From contig NZ_BMCT01000005.1 of the NCBI RefSeq assembly GCF_014635325.1, forward strand, positions 407,245-471,244: a stretch of 64,000 nt of DNA. Direction: 5' to 3'. The position numbers and the translations under genes are program-made. This stretch comes from Azorhizobium oxalatiphilum (GTDB lineage Bacteria > Pseudomonadota > Alphaproteobacteria > Rhizobiales > Xanthobacteraceae). The notes under the pieces are model-generated. The model was not told the origin of the DNA and searched no databases. It saw only the letters and a program-made list of their open reading frames with translations. The number at the start of each line of letters is the position of its first letter. Position 1 is the stretch's first letter. Shown here one piece after another: positions 39,638-49,856 of this stretch.

Positions 39638-40825
39638 ATGATGAAACGCGATGGTTCTTGCACGCCCGTGGCGCGTGTGCGGCGGGTAGTGACAACAGCT
39701 GCCGCGCTCTCCCTTGTGGTGACGCTGTCTTCCGGCGCTGGCGCGCAGGGCACTTCTCCCGTTGCCCCGGCTGCGACCGCTCCTGCCGCAACGGCTCCTG
39801 CCACAACAACTCCCGCCACCCCGGCTCCTGCCGCGCCGAGCGCTGTGGCTCCTGCCCCGACTTCGGCCCCTGCCGCCGCCACCCAGGCCCCGCGCCCGAC
39901 GCAGGCCGCACCCACCGCTTCCGGCAGCGCGCAGCCCACGGTTTCGCAGGCCCCCGCCGCCCAGTCTCCCTCCGTGCCTGCGCCGGCTGCATCGACGCCC
40001 GCCGCCGCTACGAACGGTGCCGCTCCCGTGGCGCCTGCCGATCCGGCCGCCGCGCCGGCACCCGCCGCTGCCGATCTGGCCCCGCATGCGGCCGCTCCGG
40101 CCGCTCCGGCTGTCGCCGGTGGCTTCCAGTTGCCCCATGACCTGTCCCCCTGGGGCATGTTCATGGCCGCCGACTGGGTGGTGAAGGGCGTGATGATTGG
40201 TCTTGCCTTCGCCTCGGTGGTGACCTGGACCATCTGGCTGGTGAAGGTGATCGAACTCTGGCTGGCCAATCGCAAGGTGCGCCACGGCCTGCATCTGCTG
40301 CGCAAGTCGCAGACCCTGATGGCTGCTGCCCGTGGCCTGCCGCGCCGCGGCGGCGCTGCCGGTCGCATGGTGCAGACCACGCTGGCCGAGGTCGAGGCGT
40401 CCCGCGCCCTGCCGGCGGAAGGCATCAAGGAGCGCGCGGCCATCGCGCTGAACCGCATCGAGGCTGCGGCCGGCCGGCGCATGTCGCTGGGTACCGGCCT
40501 GCTGGCCACCATCGGCTCCACGGCGCCCTTCATCGGCCTGTTCGGCACCGTGTGGGGCATCATGAACAGCTTCATCGGTATCTCGAAGTCGCAGACCACC
40601 AATCTGGCGGTGGTGGCGCCGGGTATCGCCGAAGCGCTGCTGGCCACCGCCATCGGTCTGGTGGCGGCCATTCCGGCGGTGATCATCTACAACGTGTTCG
40701 CCCGCGCCATTTCGAACTACAAGGCCAGCCTGGCCGACACTTCGGCCGAGGTGATGCGCCATCTCTCGCGCGATCTCGATCGTGAAGAGTCGGGTGACAG
40801 CCGCCTGCGCGCCGCCGCGGAGTAA
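39638..40825 (+). CDS. exbB: Biopolymer transport protein ExbB (MotA/TolQ/ExbB), N-terminally extended
   Basis: A 395-residue inner-membrane proton-channel subunit powering TonB. It has a signal peptide (about 1-34), then roughly 130 residues of almost pure Ala/Pro/Thr linker, then the ExbB core with three membrane helices (about 178-200, 290-310, 330-355). [29 protein letters not shown] (in two pieces) and [21 protein letters not shown] are the conserved family segments. It is the first gene of exbB-exbD-tonB, divergent from the receptor. It is much longer than E. coli ExbB (244 residues) because of the linker. Confidence 0.93.
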   Translation: MMKRDGSCTPVARVRRVVTTAAALSLVVTLSSGAGAQGTSPVAPAATAPAATAPATTTPATPAPAAPSAVAPAPTSAPAAATQAPRPTQAAPTASGSAQPTVSQAPAAQSPSVPAPAASTPAAATNGAAPVAPADPAAAPAPAAADLAPHAAAPAAPAVAGGFQLPHDLSPWGMFMAADWVVKGVMIGLAFASVVTWTIWLVKVIELWLANRKVRHGLHLLRKSQTLMAAARGLPRRGGAAGRMVQTTLAEVEASRALPAEGIKERAAIALNRIEAAAGRRMSLGTGLLATIGSTAPFIGLFGTVWGIMNSFIGISKSQTTNLAVVAPGIAEALLATAIGLVAAIPAVIIYNVFARAISNYKASLADTSAEVMRHLSRDLDREESGDSRLRAAAE

Positions 40826-40828
40826 ACC

Positions 40829-41443
40829 ATGGCCGCGAAGCTCGATCTCGGCGGGGAAGACCTCGTCGAAAACCACGACATCAACGTCACGCCGTTCATC
40901 GACGTGATCCTGGTGCTGCTGATCATCTTCATGGTGGCGGCGCCGCTGGCCACCGTGGACGTCCAGGTGGACCTGCCCACCGCCAATGCCCAGCCGCAGC
41001 CGCGTCCAGACAAGCCCCTGTTCGTGACCGTGCAGAACGATCTCACGCTCTCCGTGGGAGACGATCCGGTCCAGCGCACGGCGCTGGCGATGGCTCTCGA
41101 CGGCGTGACGCAGGGTGACAAGCAGCAGCGCGTGTTCGTGCGCGCTGACAAGGCTGTCTCCTATGGCGACGTGATGGAGGTGATGAACCTGCTGCGCGAC
41201 GCCGGCTACCTGAAGATCGGTCTCGTGGGTCTGGAGACGGTCGGCGGCGGGACGCCGGCTCCGGCTGCGCCCGGTGCCGCCCCCGCCCCGGGTGCCGCTC
41301 CTGCGGCAGGAACGCCTCCGGCGGGAGCGCCCGCGGCGCAGGGGGCCGCGCCTGCGGCGCCCGCAGCCACGCCGGCAGCGCCTGCTCCTGCGGCCCCGGC
41401 ACCGGCGCCCGCTCAGGCGGCGCCTCAGGGGACCACGCGGTGA
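40829..41443 (+). CDS. exbD: Biopolymer transport protein ExbD
   Basis: A 204-residue partner of ExbB. The single N-terminal helix carries the essential Asp (NVTPFIDVILVLLIIFMVAA, about residues 21-40). The periplasmic domain follows (VQVDLPTANAQP to LVGLE, about 45-135). The last 65 residues are Ala/Pro-rich and unusual in length for ExbD. The gene starts 4 bases after exbB and overlaps tonB by four bases. Confidence 0.93.
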   Translation: MAAKLDLGGEDLVENHDINVTPFIDVILVLLIIFMVAAPLATVDVQVDLPTANAQPQPRPDKPLFVTVQNDLTLSVGDDPVQRTALAMALDGVTQGDKQQRVFVRADKAVSYGDVMEVMNLLRDAGYLKIGLVGLETVGGGTPAPAAPGAAPAPGAAPAAGTPPAGAPAAQGAAPAAPAATPAAPAPAAPAPAPAQAAPQGTTR

Positions 41444-42303
41444 CAGCCATCCATCCCGAGGATCACGTGGCGCAGGATCACCATCATCACGACCACCGGC
41501 TGGCGTACATCGCCGGCTGGTGGCTGCTGGCGGGCGCGCTGATCTTCGCCGCGCACGCGGGGCTCGTCTATGCGGCCCTGCACTGGCACAAGCCGATCTC
41601 GGCGGCGGACGAGGCTGCTGCCGCCGTCATGATCGAGCTGGCGCCGATCGCGACCGCGCCGCCGTCGCAGACGGAGGACGTGGCGCCGGGTCCGGAGATG
41701 GTGCAGGCGCCCGAGCCGATTCCCGATGCGCCGGAGATGATGGAGGAGGCCGAGCCGCCGCCCGCACCGGAGGTGGTGGAGGAGCAGCCGCCTATCGAGA
41801 AGCTGCCCGACCTGCCGCCGCCGCCGCCCATCGCGGAGGCAGTGCTTCCCACGCCGCGTCCGGTGATCCCGGATCCGCCGCCGCCGGAAAAGCGCAAGCC
41901 GGAGCCGAAGAAGGAACGCAAGGCGAGCCGTAGGCCCGCAGCGCCCGTCACCAGTGCGGCGCCGAGGTCCGATGCGCAGGAAGCTGCCGCCACGGCGGCG
42001 CCGTCCCAGGGTGACAGCGCCTCGCGCTCCCAGCAGCGTGCGGATTGGGCAAGCCTCGTCAGCGGGCGACTCAACCGCTTCAAGCGCTATCCTCCCGGTG
42101 CGAGCGAGCGCGGGGTCGCGCAGGTCCGCTTCTCCATGGATCGGTCGGGCAACGTCCTCTCGTCGAGCCTCGTCCGCTCTTCCGGCTCTGCCGCGCTGGA
42201 CGCGGAAGCGGTGGAGTTGCCCCGGCGTGCGTCGCCTTTCCCGCCCCCGCTGTCGGGTGGGACGCAGGTGCTCACGGTGCCGATCAACTTCAACGGCCGC
42301 TGA
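41440..42303 (+). CDS. tonB: Energy transducer TonB
   Basis: A 287-residue protein. A His-rich cytoplasmic N-terminus (EDHVAQDHHHHDH), one membrane anchor (about 25-50), a Pro/Glu then Pro/Lys-rich spacer spanning the periplasm (about 75-175) and a C-terminal TonB domain (RLNRFKRYPPGASERGVAQV..., about 205-287) that contacts receptor TonB boxes. The GTG start at 41440 overlaps the exbD stop (GTGA). The His-rich start might bind metal. A very strong terminator follows. Confidence 0.93.
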   Translation: MTAIHPEDHVAQDHHHHDHRLAYIAGWWLLAGALIFAAHAGLVYAALHWHKPISAADEAAAAVMIELAPIATAPPSQTEDVAPGPEMVQAPEPIPDAPEMMEEAEPPPAPEVVEEQPPIEKLPDLPPPPPIAEAVLPTPRPVIPDPPPPEKRKPEPKKERKASRRPAAPVTSAAPRSDAQEAAATAAPSQGDSASRSQQRADWASLVSGRLNRFKRYPPGASERGVAQVRFSMDRSGNVLSSSLVRSSGSAALDAEAVELPRRASPFPPPLSGGTQVLTVPINFNGR

Positions 42304-42336
42304 TCGCCTCCGATCCTGCACCCCTGGACAAGACTG

Positions 42337-42372
42337 CCAAAGCCCCGGTTCGCTCCCGAACCGGGGCTTTGG
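42337..42372 (+). terminator. Intrinsic terminator of exbB-exbD-tonB
   Basis: A perfect 16-bp stem (42337-42352 with 42357-42372), 4-base loop, rich in GC with AAA/TTT ends, starting 34 bases after the tonB stop. Confidence 0.93.
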
Positions 42373-42536
42373 CTTGAAATGGAGCCGCCTGCCGTACACG
42401 GCTCGTGCCACGTGCGAAATCTGCGGTGTTCTTCCGTCCGCGCTTTGGACTTAGGCCACGCGCTATGATAAGCGAGCGCTCCCATTATCGGCTGGGCCTT
42501 TGCCCGGCTAAAAGCCGAATGTCTCGGAGACGTCCC

Positions 42537-43850
<1,314 letters not shown>

Positions 43851-43874
43851 TACCAGCGGAGAGGGGGGGCTCTC

Positions 43875-44393
43875 ATGCGGTGTCCTTATTGCGGCAGTCT
43901 CGACACCCAGGTGAAGGACAGCCGCCCCACCGAAGACAATACGGCCATCCGCCGCCGTCGGGTCTGCCCCGACTGCGGCGGGCGGTTCACCACCTTCGAG
44001 CGCGTGCAACTGCGCGAGCTGATGGTCGTGAAGCGCTCCGGGCGGCGGGTGCCGTTCGACCGTGACAAGCTCGCCCGATCCGTGGAGATCGCTCTGCGCA
44101 AGCGCCCGGTGGAAACCGAGCGGGTCGAGCGCATGCTGTCCGGGCTCGTCCGACAGCTTGAGAGCTTGGGCGATACCGAGATCCAGTCCGAGACCGTCGG
44201 CGAGATGGTCATGGAAGGGCTGAAGCAGATCGACGACGTGGCCTATGTGCGCTTCGCCTCGGTCTATCGCAATTTCCGCGAGGCCAAGGATTTCGAGAGC
44301 CTTCTGGGCGAACTGAACCTTGGCGACGGCAAGAAGGCCGAAGCGCTGGCCAAGCTCAAGCGTGGTGAGACGCGCGAGCCGGAGCCGGAGTAG
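43875..44393 (+). CDS. nrdR: Transcriptional repressor NrdR
   Basis: A 172-residue regulator of ribonucleotide reductase genes. It has an N-terminal zinc ribbon (CPYC...CPDCGGRF, residues 3-37) and an ATP-cone (about 49-139) sensing (d)ATP. It binds paired NrdR boxes in nrd promoters. One clear NrdR box lies upstream of nrdJ at 49591 in this window. It starts 24 bases after glyA and is followed by ribD. Confidence 0.96.
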   Translation: MRCPYCGSLDTQVKDSRPTEDNTAIRRRRVCPDCGGRFTTFERVQLRELMVVKRSGRRVPFDRDKLARSVEIALRKRPVETERVERMLSGLVRQLESLGDTEIQSETVGEMVMEGLKQIDDVAYVRFASVYRNFREAKDFESLLGELNLGDGKKAEALAKLKRGETREPEPE

Positions 44394-44412
44394 CGCGCAG
44401 GAGTAGCCATTC

Positions 44413-45558
44413 ATGAGTGTCCGCCCGGCCGCAGCCACCGTCAGCTCTCCCGAGGAAGACGAGGCCCTGATGGCCGAGGCGCTCGCCGTCGGTCGTCTCG
44501 GCCTCGGGCGGACCTGGCCCAATCCCTCGGTCGGCGCCCTCGTGGTGCGCCCGACCTCCGGTGGCCCGCAGATTCTTGGCCGCGCGGGCACGGCGCCCGC
44601 CGGCCGGCCCCATGCGGAGCCGCTGGCGCTGGCGCAGGCCGGGGATGCGGCGCGCGGCGCCACGCTCTACGTCACCCTTGAACCCTGCTCCCATTACGGC
44701 CGCACGCCGCCCTGCGCCGATGCTGTGATTGCGTCCGGCGTCACCCGCGTCATCGCCGCCATCGAGGATCCCGACCCGCGCGTGCGGGGCAGGGGCGTTG
44801 CCCGCATGCGCGCGGCGGGGCTCTGGGTCACGGTGGGCGTGGGCGCCGAGCAGGCCCTGCTGGACCATGCCGGCCACATCAGCCGCGTCACCCGCGCCCG
44901 TCCGCATGTGCTGCTGAAGATGGCGGTCTCGGGTGACGGCAAGATCGGCCGAACGGGGCCGCAGCGGGTGCAGATCACCGGCCCCGAGGCCAATGAGCGG
45001 GTGCATGTCATGCGCTCCGTCGCCGACGTGATTCTGGTGGGAATCGGCACGGTGATGGCCGACGATCCGCTGTTGACCTGCCGCCTGCCGGGCGTGACCG
45101 GCCGTTCTCCGGTGCGCGTGGTTCTTGATAGCGATCTGCATATGCCGCTCGAGTCGCGACTGGTGCGAACCACCAGTGAAGTGCCGCTCTGGGTGATGTG
45201 TGCCGAGGATGCGCCTGCTGGCCGGGAAGCTGCTTTGGTCAGTCTCGGCGTGGAGGTTTACCGCGTGCCGCGCGGGGCGAGCGGGCATGTGGACCTGAAG
45301 GCTGCCCTGCATGTGCTGGGGCTGCTGGGGGTGACGCGGGTGATGGCGGAGGGGGGCTCGCGCCTCGCCGCTGCTCTGCTGGATGCGAGCCTCGTGGACG
45401 AGGTGGCGGTGTTTCAAGATCCCGTGATGCTGGGCGCGGATGCCATTGATGCCCTGCATGGCCAGCCCCTCTCACGACTGATCTCGCCCGTGGGGTTCGA
45501 GAGCGTTGAGCGCCAGCAACTCGGACCACAACAATTGTTGCGTATGCTGCGGCGATAG
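44413..45558 (+). CDS. ribD: Bifunctional riboflavin deaminase/reductase RibD
   Basis: A 381-residue enzyme for two successive riboflavin steps. The N-terminal zinc deaminase domain (about 1-145) has HAEPLALAQAG and PCSHYGRTPPCADA. The C-terminal reductase domain (about 155-381) has MAVSGDGKIG, GIGTVMADDPLLTCR and MAEGGSRLAAALLDASLVDE. The reductase end is complete. It lies 20 bases after nrdR. The downstream rib genes are separated by a diguanylate cyclase gene. Confidence 0.94.
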   Translation: MSVRPAAATVSSPEEDEALMAEALAVGRLGLGRTWPNPSVGALVVRPTSGGPQILGRAGTAPAGRPHAEPLALAQAGDAARGATLYVTLEPCSHYGRTPPCADAVIASGVTRVIAAIEDPDPRVRGRGVARMRAAGLWVTVGVGAEQALLDHAGHISRVTRARPHVLLKMAVSGDGKIGRTGPQRVQITGPEANERVHVMRSVADVILVGIGTVMADDPLLTCRLPGVTGRSPVRVVLDSDLHMPLESRLVRTTSEVPLWVMCAEDAPAGREAALVSLGVEVYRVPRGASGHVDLKAALHVLGLLGVTRVMAEGGSRLAAALLDASLVDEVAVFQDPVMLGADAIDALHGQPLSRLISPVGFESVERQQLGPQQLLRMLRR

Positions 45559-45665
45559 CCATATTCTATGCCATCAATCAATAGATGATCATCGCAGCGT
45601 ATTCAGCGATGGTTCATCTGATGTGCGGCTGGGGAGTACGCACCGCTTCTTTGGAGGTGTGGGAC

Positions 45666-46580
45666 ATGGCGGGGACGAGGGTTGCACGCGCTTCTATCGC
45701 TTTTACCAAAGCTCGGAGGTATCTTGCTAACTCAATTGTCTCGAATTTATTTCTAGTTTCCTTTATAGCCATCCACATACCTCTCCTGTTCGTCATTTCC
45801 TACACAGTGGTCGCCAATCGGATCGATCTTCTGGTTCTCATTCCCGGAACCTTGGCCTCTACCGTCTTGGGCGTGGCCGTATCCTTCTATTTCTCGTTCC
45901 GTGTGCTCAGCCCCGTGCGGGGGGTGATCAAGGCCGTGGAGGAGTATCGGCGCGCCCGCGGGCTCAAGGAGGAGCCTCGTCAGCGCCGAGACGAGATGGT
46001 GGAGCTGTCCAGCTCGGTGGAGGGGCTGCTCAGCGAGGTGTCGCACATGCTCGACCATCTGGAGCACAAGGCGAACACCGACCCCCTGACGGGCCTGCGC
46101 AACCGCCGCTGGCTGTTTGAGCAGGCGGCTCTGGTCTTCGACCGCGCCCGGCGGGAGACCAGTTCCGTGGCGGTGGCCATCTTCGACATCGATCACTTCA
46201 AGCAGTTCAATGATCGTTATGGCCATCAGGCCGGCGACCGTGTGCTGTTCACCGTGGCCGAGATGGCCCAGATGAATGTGCGCACCTATGACCTTCTGGC
46301 ACGCATCGGAGGCGAGGAGTTCTGCATCGTCATGCCCAACGTCACGCGGCAACAGGCCGCGCACGCCATGGAGCGGCTGCGGCTCGCCATCGAGGCCGCA
46401 CGCATCGATGACCTCGACGTGGGGCGCGTGACCGCCAGTTTCGGGCTCTGTGTCGGTTTCCCCGGGCAGGAGGGCCTTAAGACCATGCTGATGGAGGCCG
46501 ATCGGGCCCTCTACAGCTCCAAGGCTGAGGGACGCAACCGGGTCAGCATCTGCGCCCACCGCTCGCAGGCCATGTCCTGA
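45666..46580 (+). CDS. Membrane diguanylate cyclase (GGDEF)
   Basis: A 304-residue c-di-GMP synthase. Two membrane helices (about residues 22-44 and 50-75), a short HAMP-like/coiled linker and a C-terminal GGDEF domain with DPLTGLRNRRWL, FDIDHFKQFNDRYGHQAGD and the active-site GGEEF. No inhibitory RxxD motif was seen just before GGEEF. The ATG at 45666 is preferred because GGAGG lies 8 bases upstream; an earlier frame opens at 45585. It is inserted between ribD and ribE. Its upstream sequence looks lower in GC than the rest. Confidence 0.9.
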   Translation: MAGTRVARASIAFTKARRYLANSIVSNLFLVSFIAIHIPLLFVISYTVVANRIDLLVLIPGTLASTVLGVAVSFYFSFRVLSPVRGVIKAVEEYRRARGLKEEPRQRRDEMVELSSSVEGLLSEVSHMLDHLEHKANTDPLTGLRNRRWLFEQAALVFDRARRETSSVAVAIFDIDHFKQFNDRYGHQAGDRVLFTVAEMAQMNVRTYDLLARIGGEEFCIVMPNVTRQQAAHAMERLRLAIEAARIDDLDVGRVTASFGLCVGFPGQEGLKTMLMEADRALYSSKAEGRNRVSICAHRSQAMS

Positions 46581-46747
46581 GGGCGGTCCTCCGGGACTGG
46601 TGGCGCGGGGTCATTCGTGCCATAGGAAAGCTCGCTTCCGGCCCGGTGCCGGTACCCGTTGCGCCGTAGCGATCCCGCGCTTATCCCGCCTTTCGCGGGA
46701 GGAGCCGCCGGGGGCTGCGGCCGACCGTGAGATCGAGCAGACTTTCC

Positions 46748-47359
46748 ATGTTCACAGGCATTGTCACGGACCTTGGCGAAATCGTCGATGTGGAAGTGCA
46801 CAACGAGGTGCGGAGCTTCGGCATCGCCACGGACTACAAGGCAGGTTCCATCGACATCGGCGCGTCCATTGCATGCTCGGGCGTGTGCCTGACCGTCACC
46901 AAGGTCAAGAAGCGCGGCCCCAAGCGCACGGTCTTCTACGTGGACGCCGCCCCCGAGACACTGGCCATCACCACCGTGTCGGACTGGCGCGAAGGCCATC
47001 GCATCAATCTGGAGCGCTCGCTGACCATCGGCGGCGAACTGGGCGGGCACATCGTCACCGGCCATGTGGACGGCATCGCCCGCGTGGTGCAGCGGGACGA
47101 TTTCGAGGAAACGAGCCGCTTCACCTTCGAAGTGCCGGAGCCGCTGTCGCGCTTCATCGCCGCGAAAGGCTCGGTGTGCCTCGACGGCACCTCGCTCACC
47201 GTCAATACGGTGAAGGGGGATCGCTTTTCCTGCCTGCTCATTCCCCACACGCTGGCTGTGACCACCTGGGGTGGCGTCACGCGGGATTCGCAGGTCAATC
47301 TCGAAGTGGATCTGATGGCCCGCTATGCCGCGCGACTTGCGCAGTTCGAGCCGGCCTAA
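46748..47359 (+). CDS. ribE: Riboflavin synthase
   Basis: A 203-residue enzyme dismutating two 6,7-dimethyl-8-ribityllumazine molecules to riboflavin. It consists of two related lumazine-binding barrels; MFTGIVTDLGEIVD opens the first and HIVTGHVDGIARV the second. IACSGVCLTVTKV and VCLDGTSLTVNTV are the paired ligand loops. The start at 46748 matches the conserved MFTGIV. ribH follows 33 bases on. No FMN riboswitch was recognised upstream. Confidence 0.95.
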   Translation: MFTGIVTDLGEIVDVEVHNEVRSFGIATDYKAGSIDIGASIACSGVCLTVTKVKKRGPKRTVFYVDAAPETLAITTVSDWREGHRINLERSLTIGGELGGHIVTGHVDGIARVVQRDDFEETSRFTFEVPEPLSRFIAAKGSVCLDGTSLTVNTVKGDRFSCLLIPHTLAVTTWGGVTRDSQVNLEVDLMARYAARLAQFEPA

Positions 47360-47392
47360 TACTTCACGCGCCCAAAGCGGAGACAGAAGACA

Positions 47393-47881
47393 ATGGTAAG
47401 CACGCGCACTGAAGGCGCGCGCACCGGGGAGCCCGTGCCGGGCGCCCGCGTGCTGATTGTGGAAGGGCGCTATTACGAGGCGCTGGCGGACGAACTGCTG
47501 GCCGGCGCGCGCGCCGTGCTGGAAGCGGCGGGCTGCGTGGTGGAGGTCATCACCGTGCCGGGCGCGCTGGAAATCCCCATCGCCGCCGAGATCGCGCTGG
47601 AGCAGGCCGAGCTGGAAGACGAGCCGATCGAGGCCGTGGTGGCGCTCGGCTGCGTCATCCGGGGTGAGACCTATCATTTCGAGATCGTGGCGGGTGAATC
47701 CTCGCGCGGCCTCATGGATCTGGCGCTGGCCCATGCCCTGCCGCTCGGCAACGGTATCCTGACCGTGGAAACCGAGGCGCAGGCCTGGGAGCGCGCGCGC
47801 CTCACCGAGGGCAACAAGGGCGGCGGCGCCGCCGAGGCGGCGCTGACGCTGGTGCGCCTGAAGCGCCGGGGCACGGCATGA
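47393..47881 (+). CDS. ribH: 6,7-dimethyl-8-ribityllumazine synthase
   Basis: A 162-residue icosahedral enzyme making the riboflavin precursor from ArP and dihydroxybutanone phosphate. [33 protein letters not shown] and [17 protein letters not shown] are conserved active-site segments, including the catalytic His in YHFE. It overlaps nusB by four bases (ATGA), indicating translational coupling. Confidence 0.95.
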   Translation: MVSTRTEGARTGEPVPGARVLIVEGRYYEALADELLAGARAVLEAAGCVVEVITVPGALEIPIAAEIALEQAELEDEPIEAVVALGCVIRGETYHFEIVAGESSRGLMDLALAHALPLGNGILTVETEAQAWERARLTEGNKGGGAAEAALTLVRLKRRGTA

Positions 47882-48357
47882 GCGATCAGGCTTCCAAACC
47901 CATGCGCAAGAGCGCGGCCCGCCTCGCGGCGGTGCAGGCGCTCTACCAGATGGATGTGGCGTCCACGCCGGTGAACGAGCTGCTGGCGCAGTTCGAAAGC
48001 CATTGGCTGGGCCAGGAAGTGGAAGGCACGGTCTATCCGGAAGCCGACCGCAACCTGTTCCGCACGGTGGTGCATGGTGTGCTGGCCGAACAGCGCACCA
48101 TCGATCCCATGGTGGACGAGGCCCTGACCGCCGGCTGGCCGTTGCGCCGGGTGGAACTGGTGCTGCGTGCGGTGCTGCGCGCCGGGGCTTTCGAACTGGT
48201 GGGCAAGCCGGATGTGCCGGCCCGCGTGGTGATCGCGGAGTACGTGAACGTGGCGGCCGCCTTCCTCGACCGTGACGAGACGGGCATGGTCAATGCCGTG
48301 CTGGACAGCCTCGCCCGCAAGCTGCGCGCCGAGGAGTTTTCCAAGGGCGCTGTCTGA
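47878..48357 (+). CDS. nusB: Transcription antitermination factor NusB
   Basis: A 159-residue helical RNA-binding protein that with NusE (S10) assembles the boxA antitermination complex on rRNA operons. The N-terminal [17 protein letters not shown] and the central [29 protein letters not shown] (in two pieces) with [11 protein letters not shown] near the C-terminus are diagnostic. Overlap with ribH and placement before thiL are standard for the group. Confidence 0.95.
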   Translation: MSDQASKPMRKSAARLAAVQALYQMDVASTPVNELLAQFESHWLGQEVEGTVYPEADRNLFRTVVHGVLAEQRTIDPMVDEALTAGWPLRRVELVLRAVLRAGAFELVGKPDVPARVVIAEYVNVAAAFLDRDETGMVNAVLDSLARKLRAEEFSKGAV

Positions 48358-48428
48358 GCGTTGTGGACGGACGCGCCCCGCTGAAGGGCGCGCCGTGAAG
48401 GGGAATGCGCCATGGCCGGGGATGCCTC

Positions 48429-49421
48429 ATGACAGCCGGGACGGGCGAGGACGACATCATCAGCCGCTTCTTCCGGCCCATCGCCACCAGTCCGGCGGCG
48501 CGAGGGCTGTTTGACGATGCGGCCCTGCTGACCCCGCCGCCCGGCTGCGATCTGGTGCTGACCAAGGACGCGCTGGTGGCGGGCGTCCATTTCTTTCCCG
48601 ACGACTCCCCGGCCTCCGTGGCGCGCAAGGCGTTGCGGGTGAACCTGTCCGATCTGGCGGCGAAGGGCGCGCAGCCGCTTGGTGCGCTGCTCGCGCTGGC
48701 TCTGCCCCGGCCGCTGGATGAGGCATGGCTGGAAGCCTTCGCCTTGGCGCTGGGCGCCGATGCCGACCTGTTCGGCTGCCCGATTCTCGGCGGCGACACG
48801 GTGAGCACGCCGGGGCCGATCTCGCTCTCCATCACCGCCTTTGGTGCCGTGCCCTCCGGCGGCTTCGTGCCGCGTACCGGCGCCGCGCCGGGGCAGGCGA
48901 TTCTCGTTTCCGGCACCATTGGCGATGCGGCGCTCGGCTTGCAGCTGCGGCTTGATCCCGGTCGCGCGGGTTTTCGCGATCTGCCGGAGGCGGGCAGGGC
49001 GCATCTGGCGGATCGCTACCTGCATCCGCAGCCGCGCCTGGCGCTGGCCGATGCCCTGCGTGCCCATGCCGCCTGCGCCATGGATGTGTCCGATGGTCTC
49101 GTAGGCGACGTGACCAAGATGCTGGCGGCTTCGGGCTGTGGCGGATTGCTGCGTGCGTCACAGGTGCCGTTGTCCGAAGCCGCCCGCGTTGCCATCGAGG
49201 TCGAGCCTGAGCTTCTGGCGACGGCGCTGGGGGGCGGGGACGATTACGAGATTGCCGCTACCGTGCCGCTGGATGCCGTGCCCATGTTCCGCGCCGCAGC
49301 GGCCGCTGCGGGGGTGCCGGTCAGTGTCATTGGTGAGACCTATCGGGGCGAGGGACTAGATGTAGTGGGGCGCGACGGGCACCCCCTCCAGCTCGCGCAC
49401 GGTAGTTTCAGCCATTTCTGA
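48429..49421 (+). CDS. thiL: Thiamine-monophosphate kinase
   Basis: A 330-residue enzyme phosphorylating thiamine monophosphate to the active cofactor. GEDDIISRFF, FDDAALL, VNLSDLAAKGAQPLGALLAL, GGDTVSTPGPISLSITAFG and ALGGGDDYEIAATVP follow the PurM-like kinase fold with its Asp-rich Mg sites. The ATG at 48429 has GGGGA upstream; an in-frame ATG at 48405 is also possible. It is the last gene of the ribE-ribH-nusB-thiL run. Confidence 0.93.
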   Translation: MTAGTGEDDIISRFFRPIATSPAARGLFDDAALLTPPPGCDLVLTKDALVAGVHFFPDDSPASVARKALRVNLSDLAAKGAQPLGALLALALPRPLDEAWLEAFALALGADADLFGCPILGGDTVSTPGPISLSITAFGAVPSGGFVPRTGAAPGQAILVSGTIGDAALGLQLRLDPGRAGFRDLPEAGRAHLADRYLHPQPRLALADALRAHAACAMDVSDGLVGDVTKMLAASGCGGLLRASQVPLSEAARVAIEVEPELLATALGGGDDYEIAATVPLDAVPMFRAAAAAAGVPVSVIGETYRGEGLDVVGRDGHPLQLAHGSFSHF

Positions 49422-49856
49422 GCGCGCAAGTGCGACGGTACGACATGTCACAAAACCCACATGCGCTTGTGGATGATGTGCATAAGGAGGGGCCGTAAAG
49501 ACGCCCCTCGAGCCGCCTTTCCACAGCCCGGAAATGGCCGCAAACACCGCCGGCAAAAGGGCCGTTAGGGGTTTATTAACAGGGCGCCTGTCACTATATT
49601 TAGTAGGCACTCCGCTCCAGGAGCCCCCAAATCTGTGTTTGACGGCAGCGCCAGACTCGCTTTAGCGTTGCCACATTCAAGAGCGACGCCGACGACCTGA
49701 GGCCGGGGGGCCCAGATCTAGGCGTCTGCCCTTTCCAAACACAGCGGTCCGGCTCTGGGGTGGCGAATGCGCCGCACCCAACGTTGCGTCGTGGCCTGTC
49801 GAAGACCATCTATTTAGCCCCCGACCGGGGCCCTGCGCTTAAGGGAGCATACGGTC
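49422..49856 (+). other. thiL-nrdJ intergenic region
   Basis: About 435 bases with no gene. It holds the NrdR box and a TTGACG at 49639-49644 that could serve as a -35 element. The remainder contains no recognised structure. No cobalamin riboswitch was found, as expected for a B12-dependent enzyme. Confidence 0.5.
49591..49606. promoter_or_regulatory. NrdR box upstream of nrdJ
   Basis: TCACTATATTTAGTAG matches the NrdR box consensus (ACACTATATATAGTGT-like palindrome). It lies 251 bases before the nrdJ start. A weaker second copy may lie about 31 bases on (CCCAAATCTGTGTTTG, 49626 onward), as NrdR boxes are paired. NrdR itself is encoded at 43875-44393. Confidence 0.75.

Noticed and set aside
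45559..46747. Possible FMN riboswitch at the riboflavin genes
   Set aside because: The gaps before the cyclase gene and ribE lack the conserved FMN-box segments and are too short or unstructured.
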